Shown: positions 1-10,224, counted from the stretch's first letter. The stretch: 64,000 nt of DNA from Flavobacterium succinicans LMG 10402 (GCF_000611675.1 NZ_JATV01000006.1:186001-250000), one strand, 5' to 3'. The notes: generated by a model not told the origin, from the sequence alone. Numbers and translations: made by a program.

Positions 1-547
1 CCGTTTCTGAACATTTTGACAAACGTTCTTTCATGAACATATCGCCTGGAATACCCATAATATGCTCCTCCACCAATGTGTCACCATACACTAAAAAGTT
101 AATTTTATCTGGCGAAAGTATGTGTTCAAACTCTAAACCATATACTCTAGATGCGTCGGCTTTTTTAATATAAAAGTGAGTATAATTGTCGTTTAAAATA
201 TTTCTAACTTTAATACGGAACGGCTTCGAATTCCCGAACGTACAATAATCGATACAGTCGATATTGAGGTATTTTATGATATTGGTATTTCCATCAGAAT
301 GAAGTAAGGAATAAATTTTCATCAGCGTCAAATCGATCTCAGCCCTTTCAAATTCATTATAATACACGCGAATCCAAAGCGTATCGTTGTTTTTTTTATC
401 GTATACATTTATGGCACCCGAAAATCGTAATAAATCATCGTAAAAAATAGGCACTTTTGAAATGCGTTCAAATCGCTCTAAATATTCCATTAAAGGCTTG
501 TTGATAGGATAAGATGGCTTTTTAAAAACCATTAACGGCTCGCTCAT
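1..547 (-). CDS. Conserved hypothetical protein, N-terminal 182 residues (runs off the window)
   Basis: An open frame starts at the ATG complementary to 545-547 (MSEPLMVFKKPSY) and is still open at base 1, so the C-terminus is missing. It has no signal peptide or membrane segment, and is mixed alpha/beta in composition with a motif like HILSPDKINFLVYGDTLVEE near residue 150. I recall similar proteins in other Flavobacteriia but cannot name a function. It is divergent from the ABC transporter at 682, with about 134 bp between the two starts. The frame is convincing; the function is unknown. Confidence 0.7.
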   Translation of the reverse strand, partial: MSEPLMVFKKPSYPINKPLMEYLERFERISKVPIFYDDLLRFSGAINVYDKKNNDTLWIRVYYNEFERAEIDLTLMKIYSLLHSDGNTNIIKYLNIDCIDYCTFGNSKPFRIKVRNILNDNYTHFYIKKADASRVYGLEFEHILSPDKINFLVYGDTLVEEHIMGIPGDMFMKERLSKCSET

Positions 548-681
548 AAGAATGTATTTTTTACAAATTTAAGTAATTTCAGTTGTTATGCTGAGAAAAC
601 CCATGCTTGACAAGGTTTTTTATTCCTTTTTAAAACAAATTTTATATCGAATACACTTTTGTGGTATAAAAAAGTAAGCAA

Positions 682-1629
682 ATGAGTAACAAATACTGTA
701 TTGAGTCGTCCTATAATAAACTAAAAATAACGCACTTGGAAACTATACTCAGCATCAATAATCTCAACAAACGATATGGCAAAATACAAGCCTTGAAAAA
801 TGTTTCGTTTGAGATAAAAAAAGGCAATGTTTACGGAATTTTGGGCCCAAATGGAAGTGGTAAATCTACCACACTAGGCATTACACTCAATGTAGTTAAT
901 GCTTCATCCGGCAACTATCAATGGTTTGATGGAACAACAGAAACGCATGAGGCGCTCAAAAAAGTAGGCGCCATCATCGAAAGGCCTAATTTTTATCCGT
1001 ACATGACTGCACATGAAAATCTTAAATTAGTGTGCAAAATAAAAAACATCAATTATTCTAAAATTGAAGAAAAATTAGAATTGGTAGGGCTTATCGAAAG
1101 AAAAGACAGCAAATTCAGCACTTTTTCTTTGGGTATGAAACAACGCTTGGCCATTGCCTCTGCCCTACTCAACGATCCCGAGATTTTGATTTTGGATGAA
1201 CCCACCAATGGTTTAGATCCACAAGGTATTCATCAAATTCGGGATATTATCAAAAAAATAGCCGCTTTAGGCACCACAATTTTGTTGGCCTCCCACCTTT
1301 TAGACGAAGTAGAAAAAGTATGCTCTCACGTTGTTGTTTTACAAAAAGGCGAAATTTTGTATGCTGGTCCTGTGGACGGAATAGCTGCAAATGAAGGATT
1401 TTTTGAACTAGAAGCAGATGACAATCAAGCACTCAAAGCCATGCTGCAAACACATCCTGCTGTAGAAAAAGTGGTCGATGAAGATGCTAAAATATTGGTC
1501 TACTTGAAAAGCGAGTGGCCAGCATCAGATTTGAATCGCTACTTATTTGACAATCAGATCACGCTAAAGCACCTTGTAAAACGTAAAAACAGTTTGGAGG
1601 AGCAATTTTTAACATTGACCAAAAAATAG
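682..1629 (+). CDS. ABC transporter ATP-binding protein (ABC-2 exporter type)
   Basis: This is the nucleotide-binding subunit of an ABC-2 type exporter. It couples ATP hydrolysis at the inner membrane to transport by its permease partner. Visible motifs are Walker A GPNGSGKST (about residues 55-63), signature FSLGMKQR (148-155), Walker B LILDEPTNGLD (169-179) and the switch histidine in LLASHLLDE (about 205). The C-terminal third is the variable region seen in BcrA/CcmA-like ATPases. The ATG at 682 gives 315 residues, but family members usually begin about 18 residues later, where a TTG at 736 (ETILSINNLNKRYG) is a possible true start. The permease gene follows after 30 bp, so the two form an operon. 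The substrate cannot be told. It is not clearly GldA, although the fold is the same. Confidence 0.9.
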   Translation: MSNKYCIESSYNKLKITHLETILSINNLNKRYGKIQALKNVSFEIKKGNVYGILGPNGSGKSTTLGITLNVVNASSGNYQWFDGTTETHEALKKVGAIIERPNFYPYMTAHENLKLVCKIKNINYSKIEEKLELVGLIERKDSKFSTFSLGMKQRLAIASALLNDPEILILDEPTNGLDPQGIHQIRDIIKKIAALGTTILLASHLLDEVEKVCSHVVVLQKGEILYAGPVDGIAANEGFFELEADDNQALKAMLQTHPAVEKVVDEDAKILVYLKSEWPASDLNRYLFDNQITLKHLVKRKNSLEEQFLTLTKK

Positions 1630-1659
1630 TTTACTTTCTCTACCTCTAAAAATAAAATC

Positions 1660-2496
1660 ATGAAACGATTACTCGCTATAGAACTCCAAAAAATCTGGTT
1701 GAATAAAGCCAGTAGAGTCCTTACTCTTACTTATTTTATATTGCTTTCCTTTATCGCCTTAATTGCCTCTATCAAATTTGATTTGGGTGTTTTCAAATTT
1801 CACTTGGCCGAAATGGGTATCTTTAACTTCCCTTTTATTTGGCATTTCAACACCTATATTGCCGCTATTTTAAAATTCTTTTTAGCCATTGTTATTGTTT
1901 CGATGATGGCCAACGAATACAGTTATGGCACGCTAAAACAAAACCTCATCGATGGTATGAGCAAAAAAGAACTGGTATTATCTAAATTCCTAACTGTAGT
2001 TTCATTTGCAGCGGCTTCTACTGTGTTCGTTTTTGTCATGAGTTTAATTTTGGGATTATGCTTTTCTTCTTACACTGAAATTGGTATCATTTTTTCGGAT
2101 TTGGAATATGTTTTGGCCTTTTTTGTAAAACTAGTCGGATTCTTTTCTTTGTGTTTGTTTGCTGGTATTTTGGTCAAACGTTCGGCTTTTGCTTTAGGCT
2201 TTATATTAGTATTATCAATAGTAGAAGGAATAGCTGACGGAATTTTAACCTTTAAAATATTTCCTGACAGCCCAATTGCAGGCTACATTACCCAATTTTT
2301 TCCCTTGGAAGCTATGTCAAATTTAATTACCGAACCTTTCACCAGATTATCGGTGGTACAAAATATCGGTTCGCAATTAGGGGTTGAAAACACCAAAGAA
2401 TATGGCGTAGGATTCGGTAGCCTACTAATTGTTATAGCTTGGACGGGGATTCTAAATTACGCATCATACAATATATTGAAAAAGCGAGATTTATAG
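1660..2496 (+). CDS. ABC-2 type permease subunit
   Basis: A 278-residue integral membrane protein with about six hydrophobic segments (roughly residues 20-40, 60-82, 108-132, 148-170, 175-195 and 248-268). The motif MMANEYSYGTLKQNLIDGMSK after the second segment is typical of ABC-2 permeases, which carry an E-x-x-x-G-T-x-x-x motif in that loop. It would form the membrane channel for the ATPase encoded 30 bp upstream. The substrate is unknown; family members export lipids, antibiotics or polysaccharides. The last codons overlap a candidate promoter for the next gene. Confidence 0.88.
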   Translation: MKRLLAIELQKIWLNKASRVLTLTYFILLSFIALIASIKFDLGVFKFHLAEMGIFNFPFIWHFNTYIAAILKFFLAIVIVSMMANEYSYGTLKQNLIDGMSKKELVLSKFLTVVSFAAASTVFVFVMSLILGLCFSSYTEIGIIFSDLEYVLAFFVKLVGFFSLCLFAGILVKRSAFALGFILVLSIVEGIADGILTFKIFPDSPIAGYITQFFPLEAMSNLITEPFTRLSVVQNIGSQLGVENTKEYGVGFGSLLIVIAWTGILNYASYNILKKRDL

Positions 2497-2504
2497 TATA
2501 TTTG
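2476..2504 (+). promoter_or_regulatory. Bacteroidota-type promoter inside the 3' end of the permease gene
   Basis: A TTG at 2476-2478 and TATATTTG at 2497-2504 are separated by 18 bp, matching the TTG-N17-23-TAnnTTTG consensus. The predicted transcript would start about at the ATG at 2512, so the mRNA for the secreted protein may be leaderless. Read-through from the ABC genes is also possible. Confidence 0.5.
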
Positions 2505-2511
2505 TCATACT

Positions 2512-4848
2512 ATGCGACTCCATCTCCTTTTATTTTTACTAGTTTATTTTTATTTTCTTCCAGAAATTAAAGCCCAAAACATAACTGTTGATGATACATT
2601 TAGTACACAACATTTGGTTGAAAAAGTATTGGTAAATAGTTCTTGTGCACAAGTATCTAATTTTATCAGCTCAGGAGATACATTTACCGCTGGTCGAAAA
2701 AGTCTTGGTTTTTTTGACTTTAATTGCAGTTCTTTCCCTTTCAAACAAGGAATTTTCTTGAGTACATGGAGCAGTAGTAACACTCCTGGTCCATACTTGG
2801 CTAATCAAGACGATAATGGAATTAATAATGGAGTTTCTAATTGGAAAGGCGATGCTGATTTGGATGCTATTTTGGGGATCTCAAGCATTAATGCCTCAGT
2901 GATCGGATTTGATTTTGTGCCTTTGACTGATTTTATAAGTTTTAATTACGTGTTTGCTTCTAATGAATACTACTCGTATTTTCCTTGCGAATATTCAGAT
3001 GGCTTTGCTTTTTTGATTAAAGAAAAAGGAAGCACCGGTACGTATCAAAATTTAGCGGTGCTTCCAGAATCTACAACTCCTGTGGCCTCAACTAGCGTGC
3101 ATCCCTTCATCGATCCAACTAACACTAACAATGGTATCAAGCCCGGATGTCCTGCCAAAAACGAGGTGTATTTTGGAGGATATAATTCTTTTACAAGTCC
3201 CATAAATTATGCTGGGCAAACTAAAGTTTTAACCGCAAGCTCCAAAGTTACCGCTGGCAAAACCTATGAAATAAAACTAGTGATTGCGGATGATCGATTA
3301 GTGGATTATAACTCGGCTGTTTTTATCGAAGCAGGAAGCTTTACTTCCAAAATTGATTTGGGGCCTGATCGTTTGTTGTCGACCAATACCCCAGTTTGTT
3401 TTGGGGAACAAGTGATCCTAAATACCAATCTTCCTGCTACCAACAGTTTTGAATGGTTCAAAGATGGTTTAAAGATTACGGGCGCAAACCAACCTACCTA
3501 TTCGGTTACAACTCCTGGAACATACAAAGTAGCCGTTGCTTTTTCACCAACTTGTATTATTACTGAAGAAATTAAAATAGAATTTGCACCAGATCTTGTT
3601 TTTAGCAATAGTGTAATCCTGCAATGCGATACTGATACCGATGGCTTGACAACTTATGATTTACAAACCTACGATACTGCCCTCAAAAATATCGATACCA
3701 AAATTGCCAAGACCAATTGGTTTCTCAACTTGATGGATGCTCAGAATAACAGTAATGCATTGACTAGTTTAGCTGCTTTTAACAATACGAGTGTCGATCA
3801 AGTGCTTTATGTAAAAGCGACTTCTATTTACGGTTGTACAAAAATTGTTACAGTGACTTTGAGTACGGCTACTACAGTAGTACCTAGTCCGAGTCCCATA
3901 GAAATTTGCGATCAAGATTCAAAACAAGATGGCTTGTCCCAGTTTGATTTAGCTATTCAAGTAACTCCCCTTATTTTGAGTGGACTACCTAATGTATTGA
4001 TCGTAGATTATTATTTATCCAATGAAGATGCTTTGGTGGAGAAAAATAAAATCAACCTCAATTTTACCAATACTCAAGCATTGCAACAAACCATTTATGC
4101 TAGAATTAAAAATGGTACCGACTGTTACGGCATCACTCCAATTACTTTGGTTGTCAACACTTTTGATCCGGTAGATTTTGAACCTACCACAGCTTTTATT
4201 TGTGCGGAGAGCAATACAACTCTCCGTGTAGCCGATGATTTCACAAGTTATGTTTGGAATACTGGCGCTACCACAGCATCGATTGTGGTGTCTCAAGCGG
4301 GTAAGTATTTTGTTTCGGTTACTAACGAAAAAGGGTGTCAAAAAACAAAAGACTTTATTGTAGTATCCTCTGAAAAAGCGGTGTTTTTAAATGCTGTTGT
4401 TAATGATTTTGCTGGTAATAAAAACACCATTACGCTAAATTTCTCAGGAACTGGATATTATGAATTTTCACTGGATGGTAGTCAATATCAAGACAGTCCC
4501 ACTTTTGGCAATATGGCGCCCGGAAGTTATACGGCCTATATTCGAGATAAAAATGGTTGTGGTATAACTGTTAGTGATTTAATTTATGTGTTGGATTATC
4601 CTCGCTTTTTTACTCCAAATGGTGACGGGTATAATGATACATGGAAAATCAAGAATTGGGAGACTTTGCCCGCTTCAAGAATCTTACTTTTTGATCGCTA
4701 TGGAAAACTGGTAAAAGAATTAAGCCACGGCAGTGAAGGCTGGAACGGAACCTTTACGGGATCCCCCTTGCCCTCGGATGATTATTGGTTTCAACTGATT
4801 TTGCGAGAGGGTAAAATCATCAAGGGGCATTTTAGCTTGAAGCGCTAA
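2512..4848 (+). CDS. T9SS type B sorted surface protein with choice-of-anchor L domain
   Basis: A 778-residue secreted protein. Residues 1-22 are a signal peptide ending in KAQ. Residues about 23-280 match the choice-of-anchor L pattern (FDFVPLTDFISFNYVFASNEY, then DGFAFLIKE and VIADDRLVDYNSAVFIEAGSF). Ig-like/PKD-like segments follow, with repeated QCDTDTDGLTTYDLQ and ICDQDSKQDGLSQFDL motifs. The last 80 residues, beginning RFFTPNGDGYNDTW and ending GHFSLKR, are the gliding-motility-associated C-terminal domain that targets proteins to the type IX secretion system (type B signal). It is therefore predicted to be exported to the cell surface or medium. The promoter at 2476-2504 may serve it. 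The next gene encodes a larger protein with the same C-terminal domain. Confidence 0.9.
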   Translation: MRLHLLLFLLVYFYFLPEIKAQNITVDDTFSTQHLVEKVLVNSSCAQVSNFISSGDTFTAGRKSLGFFDFNCSSFPFKQGIFLSTWSSSNTPGPYLANQDDNGINNGVSNWKGDADLDAILGISSINASVIGFDFVPLTDFISFNYVFASNEYYSYFPCEYSDGFAFLIKEKGSTGTYQNLAVLPESTTPVASTSVHPFIDPTNTNNGIKPGCPAKNEVYFGGYNSFTSPINYAGQTKVLTASSKVTAGKTYEIKLVIADDRLVDYNSAVFIEAGSFTSKIDLGPDRLLSTNTPVCFGEQVILNTNLPATNSFEWFKDGLKITGANQPTYSVTTPGTYKVAVAFSPTCIITEEIKIEFAPDLVFSNSVILQCDTDTDGLTTYDLQTYDTALKNIDTKIAKTNWFLNLMDAQNNSNALTSLAAFNNTSVDQVLYVKATSIYGCTKIVTVTLSTATTVVPSPSPIEICDQDSKQDGLSQFDLAIQVTPLILSGLPNVLIVDYYLSNEDALVEKNKINLNFTNTQALQQTIYARIKNGTDCYGITPITLVVNTFDPVDFEPTTAFICAESNTTLRVADDFTSYVWNTGATTASIVVSQAGKYFVSVTNEKGCQKTKDFIVVSSEKAVFLNAVVNDFAGNKNTITLNFSGTGYYEFSLDGSQYQDSPTFGNMAPGSYTAYIRDKNGCGITVSDLIYVLDYPRFFTPNGDGYNDTWKIKNWETLPASRILLFDRYGKLVKELSHGSEGWNGTFTGSPLPSDDYWFQLILREGKIIKGHFSLKR

Positions 4849-4999
4849 ACTATCGATTGTTTATTACCTAAATCCGCTGAAAAAACGTGATTATAATTCT
4901 TATTCTTACTCTTTTTTTATCCACTTATTAAGACTATTTTTGGTTTTGAAATCTCAATACCAAGTGGTTGATTGTGACTAAAAAAGCCACTTCTTTGAT

Positions 5000-5107
5000 T
5001 TTAGCCCCGGGAGTAGCGGCATCCTTTTCCTTTTTTCTTTAAAAAGGAAAAGATACAGCGGATCACGGGACGATGTTGCCTGATAAAGCCTATTGTTACT
5101 GCTCCTA
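5000..5107 (+). repeat. Dispersed structured element, copy 1
   Basis: Occupies most of the 304-bp gap between two T9SS-substrate genes. It has an outer pair CCCCG (5004-5008) with CGGG (5066-5069), conserved AGCGGCATCCTTT, then an apical stem CTTTTCCTTTTT/AAAAAGGAAAAG, conserved AGATACAGCGGAT, and a tail ending TGCTCCTAA. It is one of seven copies in the window (others start at 13507, 22826, 41520, 48121, 55172 and 56212). It lies downstream of and in the same direction as the gene ending at 4848. Confidence 0.75.
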
Positions 5108-5152
5108 AAAAAGTAGTATGACTTAACCACCAAGACTGTTTGTAACTAACCT

Positions 5153-8100
5153 ATGAAAAACCTTTTTACCCTTTTGTTGCTATTTGCAGCGGCTTTGACT
5201 CAAGCTCAATTTAGTAAAACACATTATTTACCACCACTTACAGGTCAAACTAATATTATTCGAGATCATTACATCTACATTTCGACACCCAATGCAACTG
5301 CGGTGCCGTTTAAAATTATTGAAAATGGAGGTACTGTAATTACGGGTACCGTAAGCAAAACATCGCCTTATCGTTATTCTATTGGATCGGGTGACAATAC
5401 ACAATTGATTACTCCAAAAAGTCTTATCGGGGTCGTGAAAAACAAAGGCTATGTGATTGAGGCTGATGACCTAATTTATGCCAGTATTCGAATGAATGCT
5501 AGTCCGAGTCAGTTTGGCGGATTTAATCACGCCGGAGGTATCGTCTCGAAAGGAAATAGTGCATTAGGAAAAATATTCCGTTTAGGCGCGATGTTGAATC
5601 CAATGGTGGATGCTACCTTATTGAATTTTGCTTCGGTGTTAGCTACTGAAAATGGGACAAAAGTTACGATATCTAACCTTCCAACAGGCACCTTGCTTAC
5701 GGATGGTAGCGTGGTGAGCGGTCCTATAACTGTGACGCTGAACAAAAATGAAAGTTATGTTCTTGCTTTAGAAAATACAAATTCTAGCGCCATTCCGTCA
5801 AATAGTGCCAAAATGATTGGTGCCTTAGTGGAAGCAGACAAATCAGTAGTGGTGAATGCTGGTTCAATTTGTGGTAGTAACAGTACTGAGGTTAATGGAG
5901 CAGGCATTCCTATTGGACGAGATCTAGGTTTTGACCAAATTGTACCTTTGGAACGCACGGGAACCGAATATATTTTTGCCAAAGGCAATGGAACCGATGA
6001 ATTGGAGCGCGTATTATTAGTTGCGCATACTGATGCTACTAGTATTTTGTTGAATGGTAATAGCATACCTTTTGCCGTTCTAAACAAAGGAGAATATGCG
6101 GTTATTGATGGATCCTATTTTAGTAACGGGAGCTTGTACATTAAAACTTCGGAAAAAGTATTTGCCTACCAAAGTATTGGGGGAACAAACTCACCAGCGA
6201 ATCAAAATATGTTTTTTGTACCGCCCTTAAATTGCTCAACGCCGAATGTAGTAGATAACATTCCTGATATTCAAGAGATAGGAGCCATTACTTACTCGGG
6301 GGGACTAAATATTATTACAGAAAACGGAGCTACGGTTTTAGTGAACAACGCACCGATTTCGGCATTACCTCAAACCATTACTGGGAATCCTGCTTTTGTA
6401 AAATATACCATAACAAGCCTTTTTGGAAATATTGCCGTGAAATCCACCAAACAAGTCTATGTTTCGTATTCTGGAACTAATGGAGCGGCTACTTATGGTG
6501 GATATTATTCTGGTTTTGATTTGAAACCTGAAATTGTTTCGGATAAAATAGCTATCGGTACTTCGTCTTGCATACCCAATGTGGTATTAAAAATTAGTAG
6601 TTTATCGGCTTATGATAATTTTCAATGGTACAAAGATGATGTAGAAATAACGGGAGCAACAACTAATACTTATACGCCTACAACTCCTGGTTATTACCAA
6701 GTAAGAGGAAGTATTTCTGGCTGCTTGAGTGAAGTTTTTTCGGATAAAATTCCCGTAAGTGAATGTCCTAAAGATGATGACAATGATGGCACAAACAACA
6801 ACATCGATATTGACTGGGACAACGATGGAATAGTAAATACAACAGAAGGCGCGCTCATGCTGGTAAATCAAAGTAATCCTATAGTTGGCAGCAATTACGC
6901 TGGTACAGTTACTGGTACTGGATCTATTTCTGGCTATGTTGATTACGGCTTTGTCTCAAATGTTCCAGCAGGCAAAAACAATCCTACCATTTATAACCTT
7001 AACTGGACAAAACCTGAATCAGTAACATTTAACTACATAGGTCCTGATATTGGAAAGACTACTCCAGTTGCTGATTTAGCTAATGGAGATGGGGATTTTA
7101 TCATTTCTGTACCTCCAAATCAAACGCTAACAATCACTGACCCGTTTGATGAATTATTGATTGACACCAACTTTGATGGCATTTACGAAAGCGGTGTAAA
7201 AGAATTTACCTCTTTCGAAATCAGGTTCCGTTTTAAAAGCACGACCAGCATACCTGCTGGTAGCATGCGATTTAAAATCCAAGGATATGCTATTGACTCG
7301 TTAATTTTTAAACATAGTAATCTTTCGGAATCAACTAGTAACCAAGCTCCTTTTCAAATTTACACTTTTGGATCCGTTGATTCAGATGCTGACGGAATTC
7401 CTAACCAATTTGATTCCGACAGTGACAACGATGGCATTTTAGACACCCTCGAAGCACAAGGAAATACTACTGTAACAATTGCCAACACTGACTCCGATAA
7501 AAACGGGTTGGATAACGCCTTCGAACCAGGCTTTACTCCAATAGATACGGATAACGATGGTATTCCCGATTACAAAGATTTAGATAGTGACAACGACGGA
7601 ATTTTAGATACTACAGAAACAGGCTCAGATCAAGATGCTGACGGCAGTGCTAACTATCGCGATCTTGACCGTGATAACGATTCATGCAACGATGTTATTG
7701 AAGCTGGATTTCCTGATCCTGATGGAGATGGAAAACTGGGAACGGCTCCTATTTTGGTTGATACCAACGGGCGCGTAATTGGTGCACCATATACCCTTCC
7801 AAATCCTAATTACAGTATTGCAGCACCAATCACAATCACGACGCAACCGGCAAACAAATCGCAATGCCTTTTGCAAAGCGCAACTTTTGAAGTGGTATCC
7901 AATGCCGAAAGTTTTCAATGGCAATGGAGTACTGATGGAGTGACTTGGAACAATTTAATCAACAATGTTGATTATACTGGGGTAACCACAGCAATTCTGC
8001 AAGTAAATAATATTGCTTCAACTATGAATGGTTACAGTTATAGAGTACTATTAAACAGAGTTGGAAACTCTTGTGGTTTAATCTCTACAGTAGCAACCTT

Positions 8101-10096
8101 AACGACTTTTGCGCTGCCAACCGTTGCCCCTATTACCATTGTGCAATGCGATGATGATTTAGATGCTATTTCTACATTTAATTTAACCGTAAAAAACGAC
8201 GCTATTTCCAGTAATGCTGCCAACGAAATTTTCACTTACTATACCACACTAGCCGGTGCTACTACTGCAAATTCCCTGCAATTAATTACTGCACCATTTG
8301 CTTTTACTAATACCATTCCAGGCACTATGGATGTTTGGGCAAGAGTGGTAAACAGTAACGGTTGCTTTAGTGTGGCTAAAATAAACCTACAAGTTGTCGC
8401 CACAAGTATTCCTTCAAACTATAAAATTATAGTCCCAACTGTTTGCGATGATTTTTTGGATAGTAATGGAGTCAATAATGCGAATAATAACAAGCGAGAT
8501 GGGATCGCTTCATTTGATTTAACGACAACAAAAGCAACAATTCAAGACCTTTTACCCACAACAGCTGGCGTGGCGTATAACGTTGTTTATTATAGAAATC
8601 AGGCCGATGCTTTATCCGAACTCAATGCCATCACCGATATCGCCAATTATAGAAATATAGGTTATCCTGACACACAAGATATTTGGGTGCGCGTGGATAG
8701 CGATGTTGATAATGCTTGTTTTGGACTAGGTCCTTTTGTCTCGATTACAGTAGAAAAATTGCCAATTGCAAACCCATTTAACATTGCTAGACAATGCGAT
8801 GATAATCAAGACGGGGTTTTTAATTTTGACACCTCTACATTAGAAAGTTCCTTGATCGGAACCAATCAATCCTTTCCAGTAACAGTAAGGTATTTTGATG
8901 CTTCAAATAATCCTTTGAAAGATGCCAATGGAGTTTTGATTAATAGCCCATTTCCAACAACATTTGCTTCCACTTCACAGATCATAAAAGCAGTGGTTAC
9001 CAATAACACCACGCTGCAATGTTTTGATGAAACGTTAATTGAGTTTATTGTTGACGATTTACCAGAAGTTTTTCCATTACCTGCATCGTTAACCACTACC
9101 TGCGATGATGAGGCGGACCCAATAACACAAGACGGAAAATTTGCATTTGACACATCAACCATTCAAGCCACTTTACTTGGAGGCCAAACAGGTTTGGTAG
9201 TTTCTTATGTTGACCAAAATGGTGCGGCATTACCAAGTCCGCTACCCAATCCATTTCTCACTGCAACACAAAATATTACCGCCACAATTGAAAACCTAAG
9301 CAATCCAAATTGTAAAGCAACTTATAGTATACCTTTTATTGTTAACCCCCTGCCTAATATCAACTTGAATACGGATGGATCTGAAGATGAACTGGTATGT
9401 ACCAATTTGCCTACCTTCAGTGTACAACTCGATGGAGGCATCAACGATGGAAGTCCGAGTACAAACTATACTTATGTTTGGACAAAAGACGGAGCGATAC
9501 TATCAGGGCAAACAAATTATACCTTAACAGTTAATAGTGCCGGATTGTATACTGTTGAAGTCATCAATCTCCAAGGCTGCAGTAGCACTAGATCTATCAA
9601 AGTAACGGCCTCAGATATTGCCAAAATTGAATCGGTAGAAGTGGTGGATTTGAACGATATAAATAAAATAACTATTAATGTTTCAGGTCCTGGTGATTAT
9701 GAATACAGTTTAAATGATGCGACAGGTCCTTTTTTATCCTCGAATGTGTTTGAAAACATTCCTTCAGGGATTCACACAATTTATGTCAATGATAAAAATG
9801 GCTGTGGAATAGTGAGCAAAGAAATCGCAGTGGTGGGAGCTCCTAAATTCTTCACCCCAAACGGTGACGGTTTCAACGACTATTGGAATGTAAAAGGAAC
9901 CAATACTACAGCAAATTCCAAATCGACGATAAGAATCTTTGATCGTTATGGCAAATTGCTCAAGCAAATATTCCCGAACAGCAATGGCTGGGACGGAACC
10001 TTTAACGGCCAACCGCTACCCGCTGATGATTATTGGTACATCGCAACACTCGAAGATGGTCGCGAAATCAAAGGTCATTTTGCCCTGAAACGCTAG
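5153..10096 (+). CDS. Giant T9SS type B sorted surface protein with TSP3-like calcium repeats
   Basis: A 1647-residue secreted protein. The signal peptide ends at TQAQ (residue 19). Residues about 20-460 resemble the IgGFc-binding N-terminal region found in large Bacteroidota surface proteins (MFFVPPLNC, then GAATYGGYYSGFDLKPEI). An Ig-like segment follows (WYKDDVEITGATTNTYTPTT). Residues about 545-560 and 745-860 hold Asp-rich thrombospondin type 3-like repeats such as DSDNDGILDT and DTDNDGIPDYKDLDSDNDG, predicted to bind calcium. Then come several repeated modules opening QCDDDLDA, VCDDFLDS, QCDDNQDG or TCDDEADP, each followed by a F-x-L/D-T strand. The C-terminal 80 residues (FFTPNGDGFNDYW to GHFALKR) are the type B T9SS sorting domain. 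A structural or adhesive surface role is likely; the ligand is unknown. Confidence 0.9.
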   Translation: MKNLFTLLLLFAAALTQAQFSKTHYLPPLTGQTNIIRDHYIYISTPNATAVPFKIIENGGTVITGTVSKTSPYRYSIGSGDNTQLITPKSLIGVVKNKGYVIEADDLIYASIRMNASPSQFGGFNHAGGIVSKGNSALGKIFRLGAMLNPMVDATLLNFASVLATENGTKVTISNLPTGTLLTDGSVVSGPITVTLNKNESYVLALENTNSSAIPSNSAKMIGALVEADKSVVVNAGSICGSNSTEVNGAGIPIGRDLGFDQIVPLERTGTEYIFAKGNGTDELERVLLVAHTDATSILLNGNSIPFAVLNKGEYAVIDGSYFSNGSLYIKTSEKVFAYQSIGGTNSPANQNMFFVPPLNCSTPNVVDNIPDIQEIGAITYSGGLNIITENGATVLVNNAPISALPQTITGNPAFVKYTITSLFGNIAVKSTKQVYVSYSGTNGAATYGGYYSGFDLKPEIVSDKIAIGTSSCIPNVVLKISSLSAYDNFQWYKDDVEITGATTNTYTPTTPGYYQVRGSISGCLSEVFSDKIPVSECPKDDDNDGTNNNIDIDWDNDGIVNTTEGALMLVNQSNPIVGSNYAGTVTGTGSISGYVDYGFVSNVPAGKNNPTIYNLNWTKPESVTFNYIGPDIGKTTPVADLANGDGDFIISVPPNQTLTITDPFDELLIDTNFDGIYESGVKEFTSFEIRFRFKSTTSIPAGSMRFKIQGYAIDSLIFKHSNLSESTSNQAPFQIYTFGSVDSDADGIPNQFDSDSDNDGILDTLEAQGNTTVTIANTDSDKNGLDNAFEPGFTPIDTDNDGIPDYKDLDSDNDGILDTTETGSDQDADGSANYRDLDRDNDSCNDVIEAGFPDPDGDGKLGTAPILVDTNGRVIGAPYTLPNPNYSIAAPITITTQPANKSQCLLQSATFEVVSNAESFQWQWSTDGVTWNNLINNVDYTGVTTAILQVNNIASTMNGYSYRVLLNRVGNSCGLISTVATLTTFALPTVAPITIVQCDDDLDAISTFNLTVKNDAISSNAANEIFTYYTTLAGATTANSLQLITAPFAFTNTIPGTMDVWARVVNSNGCFSVAKINLQVVATSIPSNYKIIVPTVCDDFLDSNGVNNANNNKRDGIASFDLTTTKATIQDLLPTTAGVAYNVVYYRNQADALSELNAITDIANYRNIGYPDTQDIWVRVDSDVDNACFGLGPFVSITVEKLPIANPFNIARQCDDNQDGVFNFDTSTLESSLIGTNQSFPVTVRYFDASNNPLKDANGVLINSPFPTTFASTSQIIKAVVTNNTTLQCFDETLIEFIVDDLPEVFPLPASLTTTCDDEADPITQDGKFAFDTSTIQATLLGGQTGLVVSYVDQNGAALPSPLPNPFLTATQNITATIENLSNPNCKATYSIPFIVNPLPNINLNTDGSEDELVCTNLPTFSVQLDGGINDGSPSTNYTYVWTKDGAILSGQTNYTLTVNSAGLYTVEVINLQGCSSTRSIKVTASDIAKIESVEVVDLNDINKITINVSGPGDYEYSLNDATGPFLSSNVFENIPSGIHTIYVNDKNGCGIVSKEIAVVGAPKFFTPNGDGFNDYWNVKGTNTTANSKSTIRIFDRYGKLLKQIFPNSNGWDGTFNGQPLPADDYWYIATLEDGREIKGHFALKR

Positions 10097-10224
10097 ATTT
10101 ACGGTAAATAAAGAATCATTTAGCACAAAAAATTATCAACTACCATCGTTTGCGTAACTTTAGTATCTAAAAAAAAAGTTAAGAACAAATTTGCTTATTT
10201 GTTTTATCGGTAAATTTAGAAATG

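Noticed and set aside
1..547. Assigning a function to the partial gene at the left edge
   Set aside because: No motif of a known family is visible in the 182 residues present, so it is left as hypothetical.
682..2496. GldA and its gliding partner
   Set aside because: The motifs fit any ABC-2 ATPase and permease, and the flanking genes do not include GldF or GldG.
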